A stretch of DNA of 64,000 nt from CAIVAT01 sp964525995 (lineage in GTDB: Bacteria > Bacteroidota > Bacteroidia > Bacteroidales > FEN-979). The DNA is taken from assembly GCA_964525995.1 (NCBI GenBank), contig CAZGIM010000022.1, positions 10,721-74,720 on the forward strand, given 5' to 3'. Numbering within the stretch: position 1 is the stretch's first letter; every line of letters starts with the position of its first letter. The notes under the pieces were generated by a model. It was not told where the DNA came from. It was given only the letters and a program-made list of their open reading frames with translations, and made no database searches. A program made the translations under genes and the position numbers. Below, one piece after another: positions 1 through 7,741 of the stretch.

Positions 1-1156
1 ACATGCCCGCCTGAAGAATGGCCTGGTCATAGGCAACCTGTACCGCGGTCATGTCGGTAGCAACCTGGCTGCCGTTGCAATAGAGATCGGGGACATATCC
101 CACACCGTAATAAGTTCTTCTCACACCACCTTCTTCTGTATAATAGGGATCTCCTGAACCGGGCCAGTTCATCTGGTACTTTACGAGGGTGATATCATCT
201 TCGTGGGTATTGCACCAGGGTACAAATCCTGTGTTAAATGTTTTACAGGGATTGCAGGTTGAACTGGTAAATTCCTCAAATAAAGGACTCCGGGGAATGG
301 AATGGCAAATCCTGAATACTGACTTCCCGAGTGTATCATTGCCAGGGAAATCATCAGGGGTGCCATTGACGTTTTTAATCCAGACCTTGAGGCTATGTGA
401 TCCGATCAAGGCACTGAGCAGGTCGGTGCAGGTAAAGTCATAGGTTTGCTGGGTGGCTATGGCCAATCCTGTGAAACCCGAGGAGTGAACCGGACCGTTG
501 TCAAGCTGCCATTCGACATCAAGGCTGTTGATGGTGGTGATCCCCACGTTCATGATCGTACCCTTAACAGGAACAGGGGCGGAAAAGTAGGTTGGTACAC
601 CACCAAGTGAAATCATCGCCCCGTCCTTATTGAGCGGGTTGAAAAGCAGCATGTTGTCGACGAAAAAGTAATCGAGATTATACATATTACCGGACAGGTA
701 AATACAAATCTGGAATGTCGACGAACCGACATCGCTGTTGTTTATCGTGATATCTTCCTGTTGTGGTCCCATATTGCCTGTCGGTGACTGTTCAAAGACT
801 GAAGTCCATGTTCCGCCATTTGACCGTGTGGCGACGCCGAATTTCGGGCCCGGGTTTGAATACCAGTCATAATAGTACCTGAACGAGAATTTGACCGTTG
901 TTAGTCCGGTCAGGTCAACAACAGGCGAAACCAATCTCGTGGTGGTGTTCTGGTTTACATAGTTGAATACACCTTCAGGGGCCGATCCGCCTGCATTGTT
1001 TGTATTGCTTATCGCCCACTGGGCTGAAAGACCCTCGAAGGTCCAGCCTGCAGGAGGCATCTGTCCGTCGTCGAAAGCTTCCCAGAAAAAGGTTTGCGCA
1101 TGTGCGACCGATGATAGCATTATCAGAAATGCTAAAAGTAAATGTTTTGTTTTCAT
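1..1156 (-). CDS. Secreted Omp28-like protein, 3' end outside the window
   Basis: The frame is open from an ATG at 1156 to the window edge, giving about 385 residues without a stop. It begins with a clear signal peptide (MKTKHLLLAFLIMLSSVAHA, cleaved before Q). The next 170 residues have a jelly-roll/MAM-like look (FFWEAFDDGQMPPAGWTFEG, later VDLTGLTTVKFSFRYYYD), as in choice-of-anchor adhesion modules of Bacteroidota. Near residues 298-315 it has EEFTSSTCNPCKTFN, a thioredoxin-like CxxC motif typical of the Omp28-related family of outer-membrane or T9SS-exported proteins. A C-terminal sorting domain would be expected beyond the edge but cannot be seen. It lies downstream of the tonB operon terminator on the same strand, with its own -7 box. 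Its substrate is unknown. The family call is good; the function is open. Confidence 0.75.
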   Translation of the reverse strand, partial: MKTKHLLLAFLIMLSSVAHAQTFFWEAFDDGQMPPAGWTFEGLSAQWAISNTNNAGGSAPEGVFNYVNQNTTTRLVSPVVDLTGLTTVKFSFRYYYDWYSNPGPKFGVATRSNGGTWTSVFEQSPTGNMGPQQEDITINNSDVGSSTFQICIYLSGNMYNLDYFFVDNMLLFNPLNKDGAMISLGGVPTYFSAPVPVKGTIMNVGITTINSLDVEWQLDNGPVHSSGFTGLAIATQQTYDFTCTDLLSALIGSHSLKVWIKNVNGTPDDFPGNDTLGKSVFRICHSIPRSPLFEEFTSSTCNPCKTFNTGFVPWCNTHEDDITLVKYQMNWPGSGDPYYTEEGGVRRTYYGVGYVPDLYCNGSQVATDMTAVQVAYDQAILQAGM

Positions 1157-1197
1157 GAGTTTTGGGAGATTGGTTTATTCTTTACCTTACAAGTGTA

Positions 1198-1205
1198 CAA
1201 ATATA
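1198..1205 (-). promoter_or_regulatory. Candidate -7 box of the Omp28-like gene
   Basis: On the minus strand this reads TATATTTG, a full match to the Bacteroidota -7 consensus TAnnTTTG, 42 bases before the ATG at 1156. No convincing -33 TTTG is visible at the usual spacing. It directly abuts the U-tract of the preceding terminator, so the gene looks transcribed separately from tonB. Confidence 0.5.
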
Positions 1206-1241
1206 AAAAAACAAAGGGGCCGTGATTAAGCTACGACCCCT
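1205..1241 (-). terminator. Rho-independent terminator of the tonB operon
   Basis: Read on the minus strand, the arms AGGGGTCGT and ACGGCCCCT pair over nine positions (one G-U) around a nine-base loop and are followed by TTGTTTTTTT. It lies 23 bases after the tonB stop codon, in the right orientation to end that operon. Confidence 0.85.
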
Positions 1242-1263
1242 CTTTTTTTGGATAAAACTGTTT

Positions 1264-2046
1264 TTATTGAAGTGTGAATTTGATGGGCAGGTTAAACTGT
1301 ACCCGAACGGGCACTCCGCGTTGTTTACCGGGAACCCATTTAGGCATTGCTTTCACAACCCGTTTTGCTTCTTCGTCGCAACCGCCGCCGATACCGCGAA
1401 GGACGCGTACGTCGGTAATGGATCCATCGACTTCGACAACAAAAGTGACGAACACCTTACCCTGGATACCTAATTCTTTAGCCTCTTCAGGGTATTTGAT
1501 ATTCTGTTGCAGGAAGGAGATGCGGGCCTCTTCCCCTCCGGGATAGCTGGGTTGTTCCTCCACGACGGTAAAGATTTCAGCCTGTTGTGGGGTTTCAATG
1601 ACCTTGGGTGCCTCTTCTTTTATTTCCACTTCAACCTCTTCGGTTGGTACTTCCGTGTTGGTCTTGGCTGAAAGGTCATCCTGGGTTGCCAGACCGGTCT
1701 CAATGGTTGTATCTTCAACAACCACAGGAGCCGTGAATTTTACTTTTTCAACCAGTGCTTCGGGTGGCGGGGGTGGCGGAGGAGGTGGGGGCGCTTCTTC
1801 CTGGCGCATCTCTTTAATATCAATTCCAACTTCCTTTTCCTTTTCACGAATCAGCTTACTCTTACTCATGTAAGCCGAAATCAGGGGAAATGCCACGGCA
1901 ACCGACAGGAAAAACAGGCCAAAAAGCATTGCGATCGAAACATACTTCCTGTATTTCTTCCTCAGTACATAAGATCCATACGCTTTATTCCTGTTCTGGA
2001 ACACAATTTCATCCAGCGGTTCTACACGCTGTTTTTCAATTGCCAT
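1264..2046 (-). CDS. tonB: Energy transducer TonB
   Basis: This 260-residue protein carries proton-motive force from ExbB/ExbD to TonB-dependent receptors in the outer membrane. It has the N-terminal cytoplasmic stretch usual in Bacteroidota TonBs (EIVFQNRNKAYGSYVLRKKY), one membrane segment at about residues 36-58, a run of ten prolines near residue 88 followed by an acidic, valine-rich periplasmic spacer, and a C-terminal TonB domain from about 175 (YPGGEEA, NIKYPEEAKELGIQGKVFV, WVPGKQRGVPVRVQFNLPI). It is the last gene of the exbB-exbD-exbD-tonB run and is followed by a strong terminator. Length and domain order are normal for the family, so the assignment is firm. Which receptor it serves cannot be told. 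Confidence 0.95.
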   Translation of the reverse strand: MAIEKQRVEPLDEIVFQNRNKAYGSYVLRKKYRKYVSIAMLFGLFFLSVAVAFPLISAYMSKSKLIREKEKEVGIDIKEMRQEEAPPPPPPPPPPEALVEKVKFTAPVVVEDTTIETGLATQDDLSAKTNTEVPTEEVEVEIKEEAPKVIETPQQAEIFTVVEEQPSYPGGEEARISFLQQNIKYPEEAKELGIQGKVFVTFVVEVDGSITDVRVLRGIGGGCDEEAKRVVKAMPKWVPGKQRGVPVRVQFNLPIKFTLQ

Positions 2047-2081
2047 ATGCTATCGTTTTAAAAGTTAAAAACGTCTGTTTA

Positions 2082-2720
2082 TTATTTCGGGGCATTCTTC
2101 ATCATCTCCATTTCAACTGGCGATAAATCCACAATTGCATAACTGGCAATGTTGCAGATCGCCATTTCGTCGATGATGTTGACAATGTCCCTGTACTTCG
2201 CCTTGGAGTCAGCCTTGATGAGCACGATCGGACCTTTTTTATCTTCCTTTTTCATCTTTTTGATCTCATTATCGGCTGTGGTATCTGCTACCACAAGTTT
2301 TCCGGTGATCCGTTGATCCCGGTATTCGGCGATTTTCGTAAAGAGGTCCCTGTTTTTAATCAGTAGGATTTTTCTGATGCCATCCTTACTGAAATCGGTC
2401 TTTACAAGGGTGGGTAACGGTGGCTTTTTAGGATCAGCCATACCCATGTAGTAATAAACAACATCATTCCCGGTAAGCAGGATATTCAGAGTCCTTTCTG
2501 CAGAGATCTTAGGTGCAGTTTTAAGGTCTTCTTTTTTATCCTTTTCCGGCATGGTGATTACCATTACCTTGGGTTTACTGAAAGCGGTTGTGAGCATGAA
2601 GAAGGTAATCAGCAAACACATCAGGTCAACCATAGGGGTCATGTCGATGCGGGTACTGTGCTTCTTTGGTCGGCGCTTACCACCTTTTTTCCCTTTTTCC
2701 TCAACAATTAATTCAGCCAT
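2082..2720 (-). CDS. exbD: ExbD/TolR biopolymer transporter, second copy
   Basis: This 212-residue ExbD-family protein is part of the proton-driven motor that energises TonB. After a basic cytoplasmic start (KGKKGGKRRPKKHSTR) it has the hallmark DMTPMVDLMCLLITFFMLTT, in which the aspartate of MVDL sits at the start of the single membrane helix and is the family's proton-responsive residue. The rest is periplasmic and ends with ADSKAKYRDIVNIIDEM, the usual ExbD C-terminal region. It lies 31 bases downstream of the other exbD. Paired, diverged exbD genes are common in Bacteroidota, and the two products probably form a heterodimer (inference). The long periplasmic middle is larger than in E. coli ExbD (141 residues). 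Confidence 0.92.
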   Translation of the reverse strand: MAELIVEEKGKKGGKRRPKKHSTRIDMTPMVDLMCLLITFFMLTTAFSKPKVMVITMPEKDKKEDLKTAPKISAERTLNILLTGNDVVYYYMGMADPKKPPLPTLVKTDFSKDGIRKILLIKNRDLFTKIAEYRDQRITGKLVVADTTADNEIKKMKKEDKKGPIVLIKADSKAKYRDIVNIIDEMAICNIASYAIVDLSPVEMEMMKNAPK

Positions 2721-2751
2721 GTTTGTTCATGTTTAACAGTGTAAATTCTCG

Positions 2752-3393
2752 TTATTGTTTCGGGGGAAGATCTTTAAGCGTGACCTCCTCTTTCATCAGG
2801 TTGGTAACGAGATTAAATTTATTAACCTTGTTTTCCTGCAGCAGGTCCATGATTTTTTTAACAGTCATATAAGGCGTTTCAGCATCTGCTTTCAGAGCAA
2901 CTTCGGCTCCGGGATTGGTCAACCGGGCTAATCGTACCCACCAGGCCAGCTGATTGTCGGTAGAGTCGGTTGGAACCCCGATTTGGAGCAAATCGCGGTC
3001 TTTCGATTCACTGGCGTTAATCCACGATTTGACGTCTTTGATGGGCATCCCGAAAGCGGCCATCTTTTCAAATCGGTTCAACTCTGCCGGTGTGAAGGTG
3101 ATCTTATACTGTTCTCCCATCTTCTGAAGGAGCTTGGACCTGAAATGGGTCGTGGTATCCTTCCCGTTGTCGATATTGAAAAAGATCAAACTGTCTTTGG
3201 AGATCAGAATGGTCATAATATCGTTATCCGGAGCCTGTTTTTCAGAGACGCTGGTCGGTGCTTCGATCGGTTTAACTTCCGAGGGCCTGAAAGAGGCCGT
3301 CAGCAGCAGGAAGATCAGAAGCACGGAAAACAGGTCCACCATGGGAGTCATGTCGATGTGCGGCGTTCTTACCGGTGCTTTTATCTTTGGCAT
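2752..3393 (-). CDS. exbD: ExbD/TolR biopolymer transporter, first copy
   Basis: This 213-residue ExbD paralogue sits directly downstream of exbB. The conserved HIDMTPMVDLFSVLLIFLLL contains the membrane-helix aspartate needed for proton use. The C-terminal portion (VALKADAETPYMTVKKIMDL) matches the periplasmic domain that contacts TonB. Like its neighbour it carries an insertion of roughly 70 residues in the periplasmic region compared with short proteobacterial ExbD. The spacing of 31-68 bases to its neighbours and their shared strand indicate one transcript. The two copies are clearly diverged, so they are not a recent duplication. Confidence 0.92.
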   Translation of the reverse strand: MPKIKAPVRTPHIDMTPMVDLFSVLLIFLLLTASFRPSEVKPIEAPTSVSEKQAPDNDIMTILISKDSLIFFNIDNGKDTTTHFRSKLLQKMGEQYKITFTPAELNRFEKMAAFGMPIKDVKSWINASESKDRDLLQIGVPTDSTDNQLAWWVRLARLTNPGAEVALKADAETPYMTVKKIMDLLQENKVNKFNLVTNLMKEEVTLKDLPPKQ

Positions 3394-3460
3394 GGGATTC
3401 TGATTTTAAGTGATCAATACACAATAGTATGTACTTAATATTGCTTTGGAGCCAAAAATA

Positions 3461-4282
3461 TTACTTGGTAGAGGCGGCAAATGATTGAACAAGGCTGAAT
3501 CCGGCTTCGTCAATTTTATAAGTAAAACTATCGATTTGTGTTGAAAAGGTATTATAGAGCACAATGGCCAATAAGGAACCGCTGATACCGAAGGCGGTAT
3601 TGATAAGGGCTTCCGAGATACCTGTTGCCAGAGCGAGGGCATCGGGAGCGCCGGCCTGTGCAAGAGCGCCAAATGCGCGGATCATCCCGAGCACGGTACC
3701 AAGAAGTCCGATGAGCACGGAGATGGAAGCGATGGTTGAAAGAATAACCAGGTTTCTTGAGAGCATCGGAAGTTCAAGTGCGGTAGCCTCCTCAAATTCC
3801 TTTTGGAGTGCAAGAATCTTTTGATCCTTTTCCAGAATGGCATCTTTCTGAAGGGTACGATAACGAAGCAACCCGGCTTTCATGACGTTGGCAAGAGAAC
3901 CTTTTTGTTTGTCACACACGACAATAGCATCTTCAATCTTATCAGCATCAAGAAGATTCTGCAAATTCTTTACGAATACATTGATTCTCCCTTTACCTCT
4001 GGCGCGCGTCAGCGTAATGGTACGCTCAATTGAGAAGATGATAACGAGCAGTAAAACCGTGATCAATAAAGGAACAATATACCCTCCTTTGTAAACCATT
4101 GCAAGATAGTTGCCAGGTAAGGGTGTGCCTTCGGGGTTACCGCCTTCAAAGTTAATGGGGTTCCCCATGATATACTTGTAAACCAACCAGGCAATGATTA
4201 ATGAAACAACCATCGCTACAAGCGTGAATGTTGACCTTAAGGCCTCCCCGAGGGTTCCGCCTTTTTTATTTGTCTTGCTCAT
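3461..4282 (-). CDS. exbB: ExbB/TolQ/MotA-family proton channel
   Basis: This 273-residue inner-membrane protein forms the pentameric stator around ExbD. There is an N-terminal membrane segment at about 17-37, a second near 70-90 (YIVPLLITVLLLVIIFSIER), a cytoplasmic loop, and two closing helices (NLVILSTIASISVLIGLLGT at about 172-195 and TGISEALINTAFGISGSLLA near 220-245). The GLLGTVLGMIRAF motif and the threonine-containing last helix are characteristic of MotA/TolQ/ExbB. It begins the ExbB-ExbD-ExbD-TonB block and lies 99 bases after the TPR gene. The first transmembrane segment is an addition often seen in Bacteroidota ExbB. Confidence 0.93.
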   Translation of the reverse strand: MSKTNKKGGTLGEALRSTFTLVAMVVSLIIAWLVYKYIMGNPINFEGGNPEGTPLPGNYLAMVYKGGYIVPLLITVLLLVIIFSIERTITLTRARGKGRINVFVKNLQNLLDADKIEDAIVVCDKQKGSLANVMKAGLLRYRTLQKDAILEKDQKILALQKEFEEATALELPMLSRNLVILSTIASISVLIGLLGTVLGMIRAFGALAQAGAPDALALATGISEALINTAFGISGSLLAIVLYNTFSTQIDSFTYKIDEAGFSLVQSFAASTK

Positions 4283-4381
4283 CTGTAAAGTGTTTTAAAT
4301 TATAAAATGAATTAATTAAAGGATTTTCAATTAATCAGGACGGCAAATGTACGTAATTTCTAAAAGAATTCAAAAACCCTC

Positions 4382-6094
4382 CTATTTTATCTTTTGTTTC
4401 AGCAGATCAATGACCGGCTTGACAACCGCCGATTTTTCATCATTTGGATTGACAATAGTCATCCGGGTATAAAATTCAAGCGCTTTCTGTGCTTCATCCT
4501 TGTTCTTCTGATCAAGGGAGAACTGACTGTAATGATAGAAGGCAAGGTAATCGAACGCTTCAAAACGGTCTTTCATGTACTTGACGGTGTCACTCTGGGT
4601 TTTTTCAATAATGGCTTCGTAAACCGGCACCGCGTAACCGGTTGTGTTGAAACCCTTGCCGTCTTTAATATCGAGGTTCGATTTTGTCCGTGCTCTCCAC
4701 GAAAATCCGGGTATATAGTCGGGTTGCGCAGCATTGAAAACCGCCAGGTTCGTGTCGGCCTTTACAAAATCCTGCAAGCTGTAATAAACCTTTCCCAGAT
4801 TGTAATAGTCCATCGGTATTCCCTTTTTCAAGGCTATCTTCTGTTCATAAAGGTCTTTTGCTTTTTCATACTTCTTCACCTTGGTCCAGCAAAGCGCTGC
4901 CTCCGAAATGATATCGGCTTTGGCAGTATCCATTTCAAAGGATTTCATCATCTGTTCGGGAGCCAATGAATCCATCTTCATTTTTGCCAGCAGACGGCCA
5001 TAATAGGCGAAATCGAGCGCCCTGATCTTTTCAGGTTTCGCATTAGCTATAAAGATTTTAATATACTTCAACCCTTTATCGTATTGCTGGGTTTCGTAAT
5101 AAGAGTAAGCCAGGGCGCGATTGACATCGTTATCGGTCATATCAACCTTTTGAATTTCATTGAGCTGCACTATGGCTTCATTATAGTCATTGAGCTCGAT
5201 CAGGGTATTCACGAACTGCTTCCTGGCGGAGATGTTTCTGGAAAGCTCGAGGAATTTATAGAAATTCTTCTTAGCCTCCTCCTGCCGACCGGCTCTCGAA
5301 AGCAGGGTCCCAAGTTCCCGATAGGCCGGCGCAAAAGTGGAATCCATTTTAACGACTTCCTGGTAATAGTTAAGGGCGGTGGTGTACTGACGGGCGCGGA
5401 GCCATAGCTGACCGGTTTTTAACTTTGCTTCGGGTGATTTCGGGTCAAGTGATTGGGCCATATTATAGTTTGAAATGGCTTTGGACCCGTCGTTCAGCAG
5501 ATAGAAATAAAGATCTCCCTTTACGATGTACAATTCGGGATTTTTATTGTCCAGCTTTTCGGCACGCCGCAGATATTCAAAAGCGTTGGCGGTGTCATTC
5601 ACATTGGCCATAACATAGGCTTCCGCCATCTGGATCAATATCTTTGCCTGGCGGACCGGTTCTATCTTAATGGATTTGTTGGCCTTTGAAGGCAGAAGGG
5701 CTAACGCTTTATCAAATTCGGCCTGGGCCAATGGTAGTTTCTTGGTAATGAGGTTTAGCAATCCCAATCCCACCAAATTTAATGGATTCGACGGATCCTG
5801 CTTGATCCCGATTTCATAGATGGCCTTTGCTGAGTCGGCTTTTTCCTCGAACGATAGATTCAGCGTATCCGAATAATATTTTTCAAGGCAATTCTTTCCA
5901 TAATAATAATACAAATCTCCATTCCCGGGTTCCTGGGAAATCAATTGTTTGAACATGGAAGCCGCGGAAGCAAACTGTTCGCTCTTGGTCAATTTAATGG
6001 CCGTATTCAAATCCTGTGATATCAGTTTTGTGAGAAATGGGGAAAATAGCAGCAATGCAGCGACGATACCAACCCTTTGTGTTACTCGTGACAT
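4382..6094 (-). CDS. Periplasmic TPR-repeat protein of the tonB locus
   Basis: The 570-residue protein has an N-terminal signal sequence (VGIVAALLLFSPFLTKLISQ) and then consists almost entirely of tetratricopeptide repeats, visible as regularly spaced units such as DLYYYYGKNCLEKYY, AYRELGTLLSRAGRQEEAKK and DYYNLGKVYYSLQDFVKAD. TPR arrays are protein-protein scaffolds, and no catalytic motif is seen. Its gene lies between the PstS-like gene and exbB. PstS-like and TPR genes next to exbB-exbD-tonB recur across Bacteroidota, which suggests a periplasmic accessory of the motor (inference). The precise partner is unknown. Confidence 0.8.
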   Translation of the reverse strand: MSRVTQRVGIVAALLLFSPFLTKLISQDLNTAIKLTKSEQFASAASMFKQLISQEPGNGDLYYYYGKNCLEKYYSDTLNLSFEEKADSAKAIYEIGIKQDPSNPLNLVGLGLLNLITKKLPLAQAEFDKALALLPSKANKSIKIEPVRQAKILIQMAEAYVMANVNDTANAFEYLRRAEKLDNKNPELYIVKGDLYFYLLNDGSKAISNYNMAQSLDPKSPEAKLKTGQLWLRARQYTTALNYYQEVVKMDSTFAPAYRELGTLLSRAGRQEEAKKNFYKFLELSRNISARKQFVNTLIELNDYNEAIVQLNEIQKVDMTDNDVNRALAYSYYETQQYDKGLKYIKIFIANAKPEKIRALDFAYYGRLLAKMKMDSLAPEQMMKSFEMDTAKADIISEAALCWTKVKKYEKAKDLYEQKIALKKGIPMDYYNLGKVYYSLQDFVKADTNLAVFNAAQPDYIPGFSWRARTKSNLDIKDGKGFNTTGYAVPVYEAIIEKTQSDTVKYMKDRFEAFDYLAFYHYSQFSLDQKNKDEAQKALEFYTRMTIVNPNDEKSAVVKPVIDLLKQKIK

Positions 6095-6112
6095 AATATA
6101 TCTCCTTGAATT

Positions 6113-7072
6113 TTAATGTTTGATTTCAACAATTCGGACGGGCATTGCAGCAGGAACCATACCAGAATGTAAGATGATGAGCTGTCCTTTCTCGCCGGCA
6201 ATGAACGATGAGAAGCCATAAGCCAAACCGGTATAGGTCTGACGGTTTATACAGAAAACTTCCCGGGTAAAGGGATAGGATCCTTCGGCAATATAAGCCT
6301 GATAGGGTTTATAAAAAGTCGAAGCAGGATCGTTATCCCCCTCCATCGAAATTCCTGCCACTTTAACGCGTTTCAGGAACCGGTTTGAAACGGAATCGGT
6401 TTTGTCGCTGATCCAGTTGACCCCGATAACCCCGATGGCTCCGGGATGGGTCTCAACATAATCGATAACCTCCTGATTGTTCTTAGCTGCAAAACAGGTG
6501 GGCGGAAGTGAATCAATCTTGAATTTATCCTTGAAATACCTTGGATTGGCTGATTTGAAATGATCAAAAATAACTTCGACCGCTCCCAATTTTGACTTAG
6601 GATTGATCTGGTTCCAACGAGTCAGCTTTCCTTCAAAAATATCTTTGATGTTATGGAAATACAGATTGGTGTCGGGATTTTCTTTATGGAGGATGAATGC
6701 CACCGCATCGATTGCGACTTTGGTAATTTTGGGTATAAACTGCCTCTCTTTAAGGTACTGAATCTGATTATCGGTAAGGTTTCTGCCAACTATGATCAGG
6801 GGTACCGAATCATTCATAAAGGCATTGATCAGATCGGCTTCATTGGTATAAACTGTATCGATGGTGGCATATTTATAAAGGGATTCGAAAGTATAAATCT
6901 GCGCATCGATCATCAGCCGGTACGACTCTTCTATTCCTACCTTGATCCGGCCCATGGTGGGCGTATCACTGTTTTTCAGGTCGGATCCTCCTCCGCATGA
7001 TGCAAGAATAAAAAGAAGAAAGGGGAGAAAAAAGATACCGGAATACTTGATTTTTTGTACTTGTGAATTCAT
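6113..7072 (-). CDS. PstS-like periplasmic binding lipoprotein
   Basis: I chose the ATG at 7072 because it starts a compact lipoprotein signal (MNSQVQKIKYSGIFFLPFLL, then FILASC with the lipobox cysteine). An in-frame ATG at 7093 would add seven residues. The mature part resembles the PBP-like fold of phosphate-binding PstS: two alpha/beta lobes with VPLIIVGRNLTDNQI, FHNIKDIFEGKLTRWNQINP (the FxGKxxxWN motif) and NRQTYTGLAYGFSSFIAGEKG. No pstCAB transporter genes are nearby. It is the first gene of the TPR-ExbB-ExbD-ExbD-TonB run, so a sensory or structural role with the TonB motor is as likely as phosphate uptake. Family call good, substrate unproven. Confidence 0.8.
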   Translation of the reverse strand: MNSQVQKIKYSGIFFLPFLLFILASCGGGSDLKNSDTPTMGRIKVGIEESYRLMIDAQIYTFESLYKYATIDTVYTNEADLINAFMNDSVPLIIVGRNLTDNQIQYLKERQFIPKITKVAIDAVAFILHKENPDTNLYFHNIKDIFEGKLTRWNQINPKSKLGAVEVIFDHFKSANPRYFKDKFKIDSLPPTCFAAKNNQEVIDYVETHPGAIGVIGVNWISDKTDSVSNRFLKRVKVAGISMEGDNDPASTFYKPYQAYIAEGSYPFTREVFCINRQTYTGLAYGFSSFIAGEKGQLIILHSGMVPAAMPVRIVEIKH

Positions 7073-7196
7073 GGATACATCATTGTAAACCATTCGTTAT
7101 TAATAAAGAACACAAAAGTATATAAAAAATTATTGTGACGACAGTAATTCCGTCATAAAAATACTTTGAATGGTGCGAAATGTCAAGGAAAATTAT

Positions 7197-7394
7197 CTAA
7201 TCCTCGTTTTCTTCACGGTGTTTGGTCCACAAGCGGGCGATCCTGAAACCACCGTAGAGAAACAAAAAGACAGAGAAGATTACTTTGATCTCGGTTTTCA
7301 GGTAGGAGAACCTGGGACTTACCAGGATGTAAATGCCCAGTAAAAAGTAGAGTGCTATGACAAGCCAGGAGAAATATTTCGAAAATTTCTGCAT
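7197..7394 (-). CDS. Small two-helix membrane protein
   Basis: This 65-residue protein has two hydrophobic segments (YFSWLVIALYFLLGIYILV at about 6-27 and IKVIFSVFLFLYGGFRIARL at about 37-57) and a charged tail (WTKHREENED). I do not recognise a named family. It lies five bases after the 111-residue gene and in line with nuoN upstream, so it is probably transcribed at the end of the nuo operon. Such short membrane proteins are often found beside respiratory operons, but no function can be assigned. Confidence 0.65.
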   Translation of the reverse strand: MQKFSKYFSWLVIALYFLLGIYILVSPRFSYLKTEIKVIFSVFLFLYGGFRIARLWTKHREENED

Positions 7395-7399
7395 TGGGG

Positions 7400-7735
7400 T
7401 TACCTTTTCACCTGCCAGTATGGGATGGCGTCCTGGTCAGGCCATTGATTCCAGTATGCTGGCGTGACTACCGTCCCGTCTGATCTGAAAAGTCGCTTTT
7501 GATAAAGTACAATAACAGGATTGAAAATAATATCAGTCACGCCAAGAATGAAGGTTCCCGACGGGCTCCCGTCTTTTGCTTTCTCCGCCTCCATCTTTAC
7601 CTCATACCGGTTGAATTCCAGCAGCTCTTTAATAAACCCGGCACGTTCGACGGTGCATCCTGTTTCGACAACCGTACAGCGGACTCCTTCAATTTCAGCA
7701 ATATTGTGTTTTCCTCTTAATAATGCCATGATCAT
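7400..7735 (-). CDS. Conserved-looking protein of unknown function
   Basis: This soluble protein of up to 111 residues has alternative ATGs at 7735 and 7729. It has a mixed alpha/beta composition with no signal peptide, membrane segment or known motif. The sequence EGVRCTVVETGCTVERAGFI contains two cysteines nine residues apart, and the C-terminus is rich in tryptophan and proline (PAYWNQWPDQDAIPYWQVKR). It starts only seven bases after the nuoN stop codon and is followed at five bases by the small membrane protein, which points to co-transcription with complex I. It could be an assembly or accessory factor, but nothing in the sequence shows that. Confidence 0.65.
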   Translation of the reverse strand: MIMALLRGKHNIAEIEGVRCTVVETGCTVERAGFIKELLEFNRYEVKMEAEKAKDGSPSGTFILGVTDIIFNPVIVLYQKRLFRSDGTVVTPAYWNQWPDQDAIPYWQVKR

Positions 7736-7741
7736 GCTTTC

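Noticed and set aside
1598..1873. Plus-strand frame with a glycine run
   Set aside because: It is the complement of the TonB proline run and has no start signal or family.
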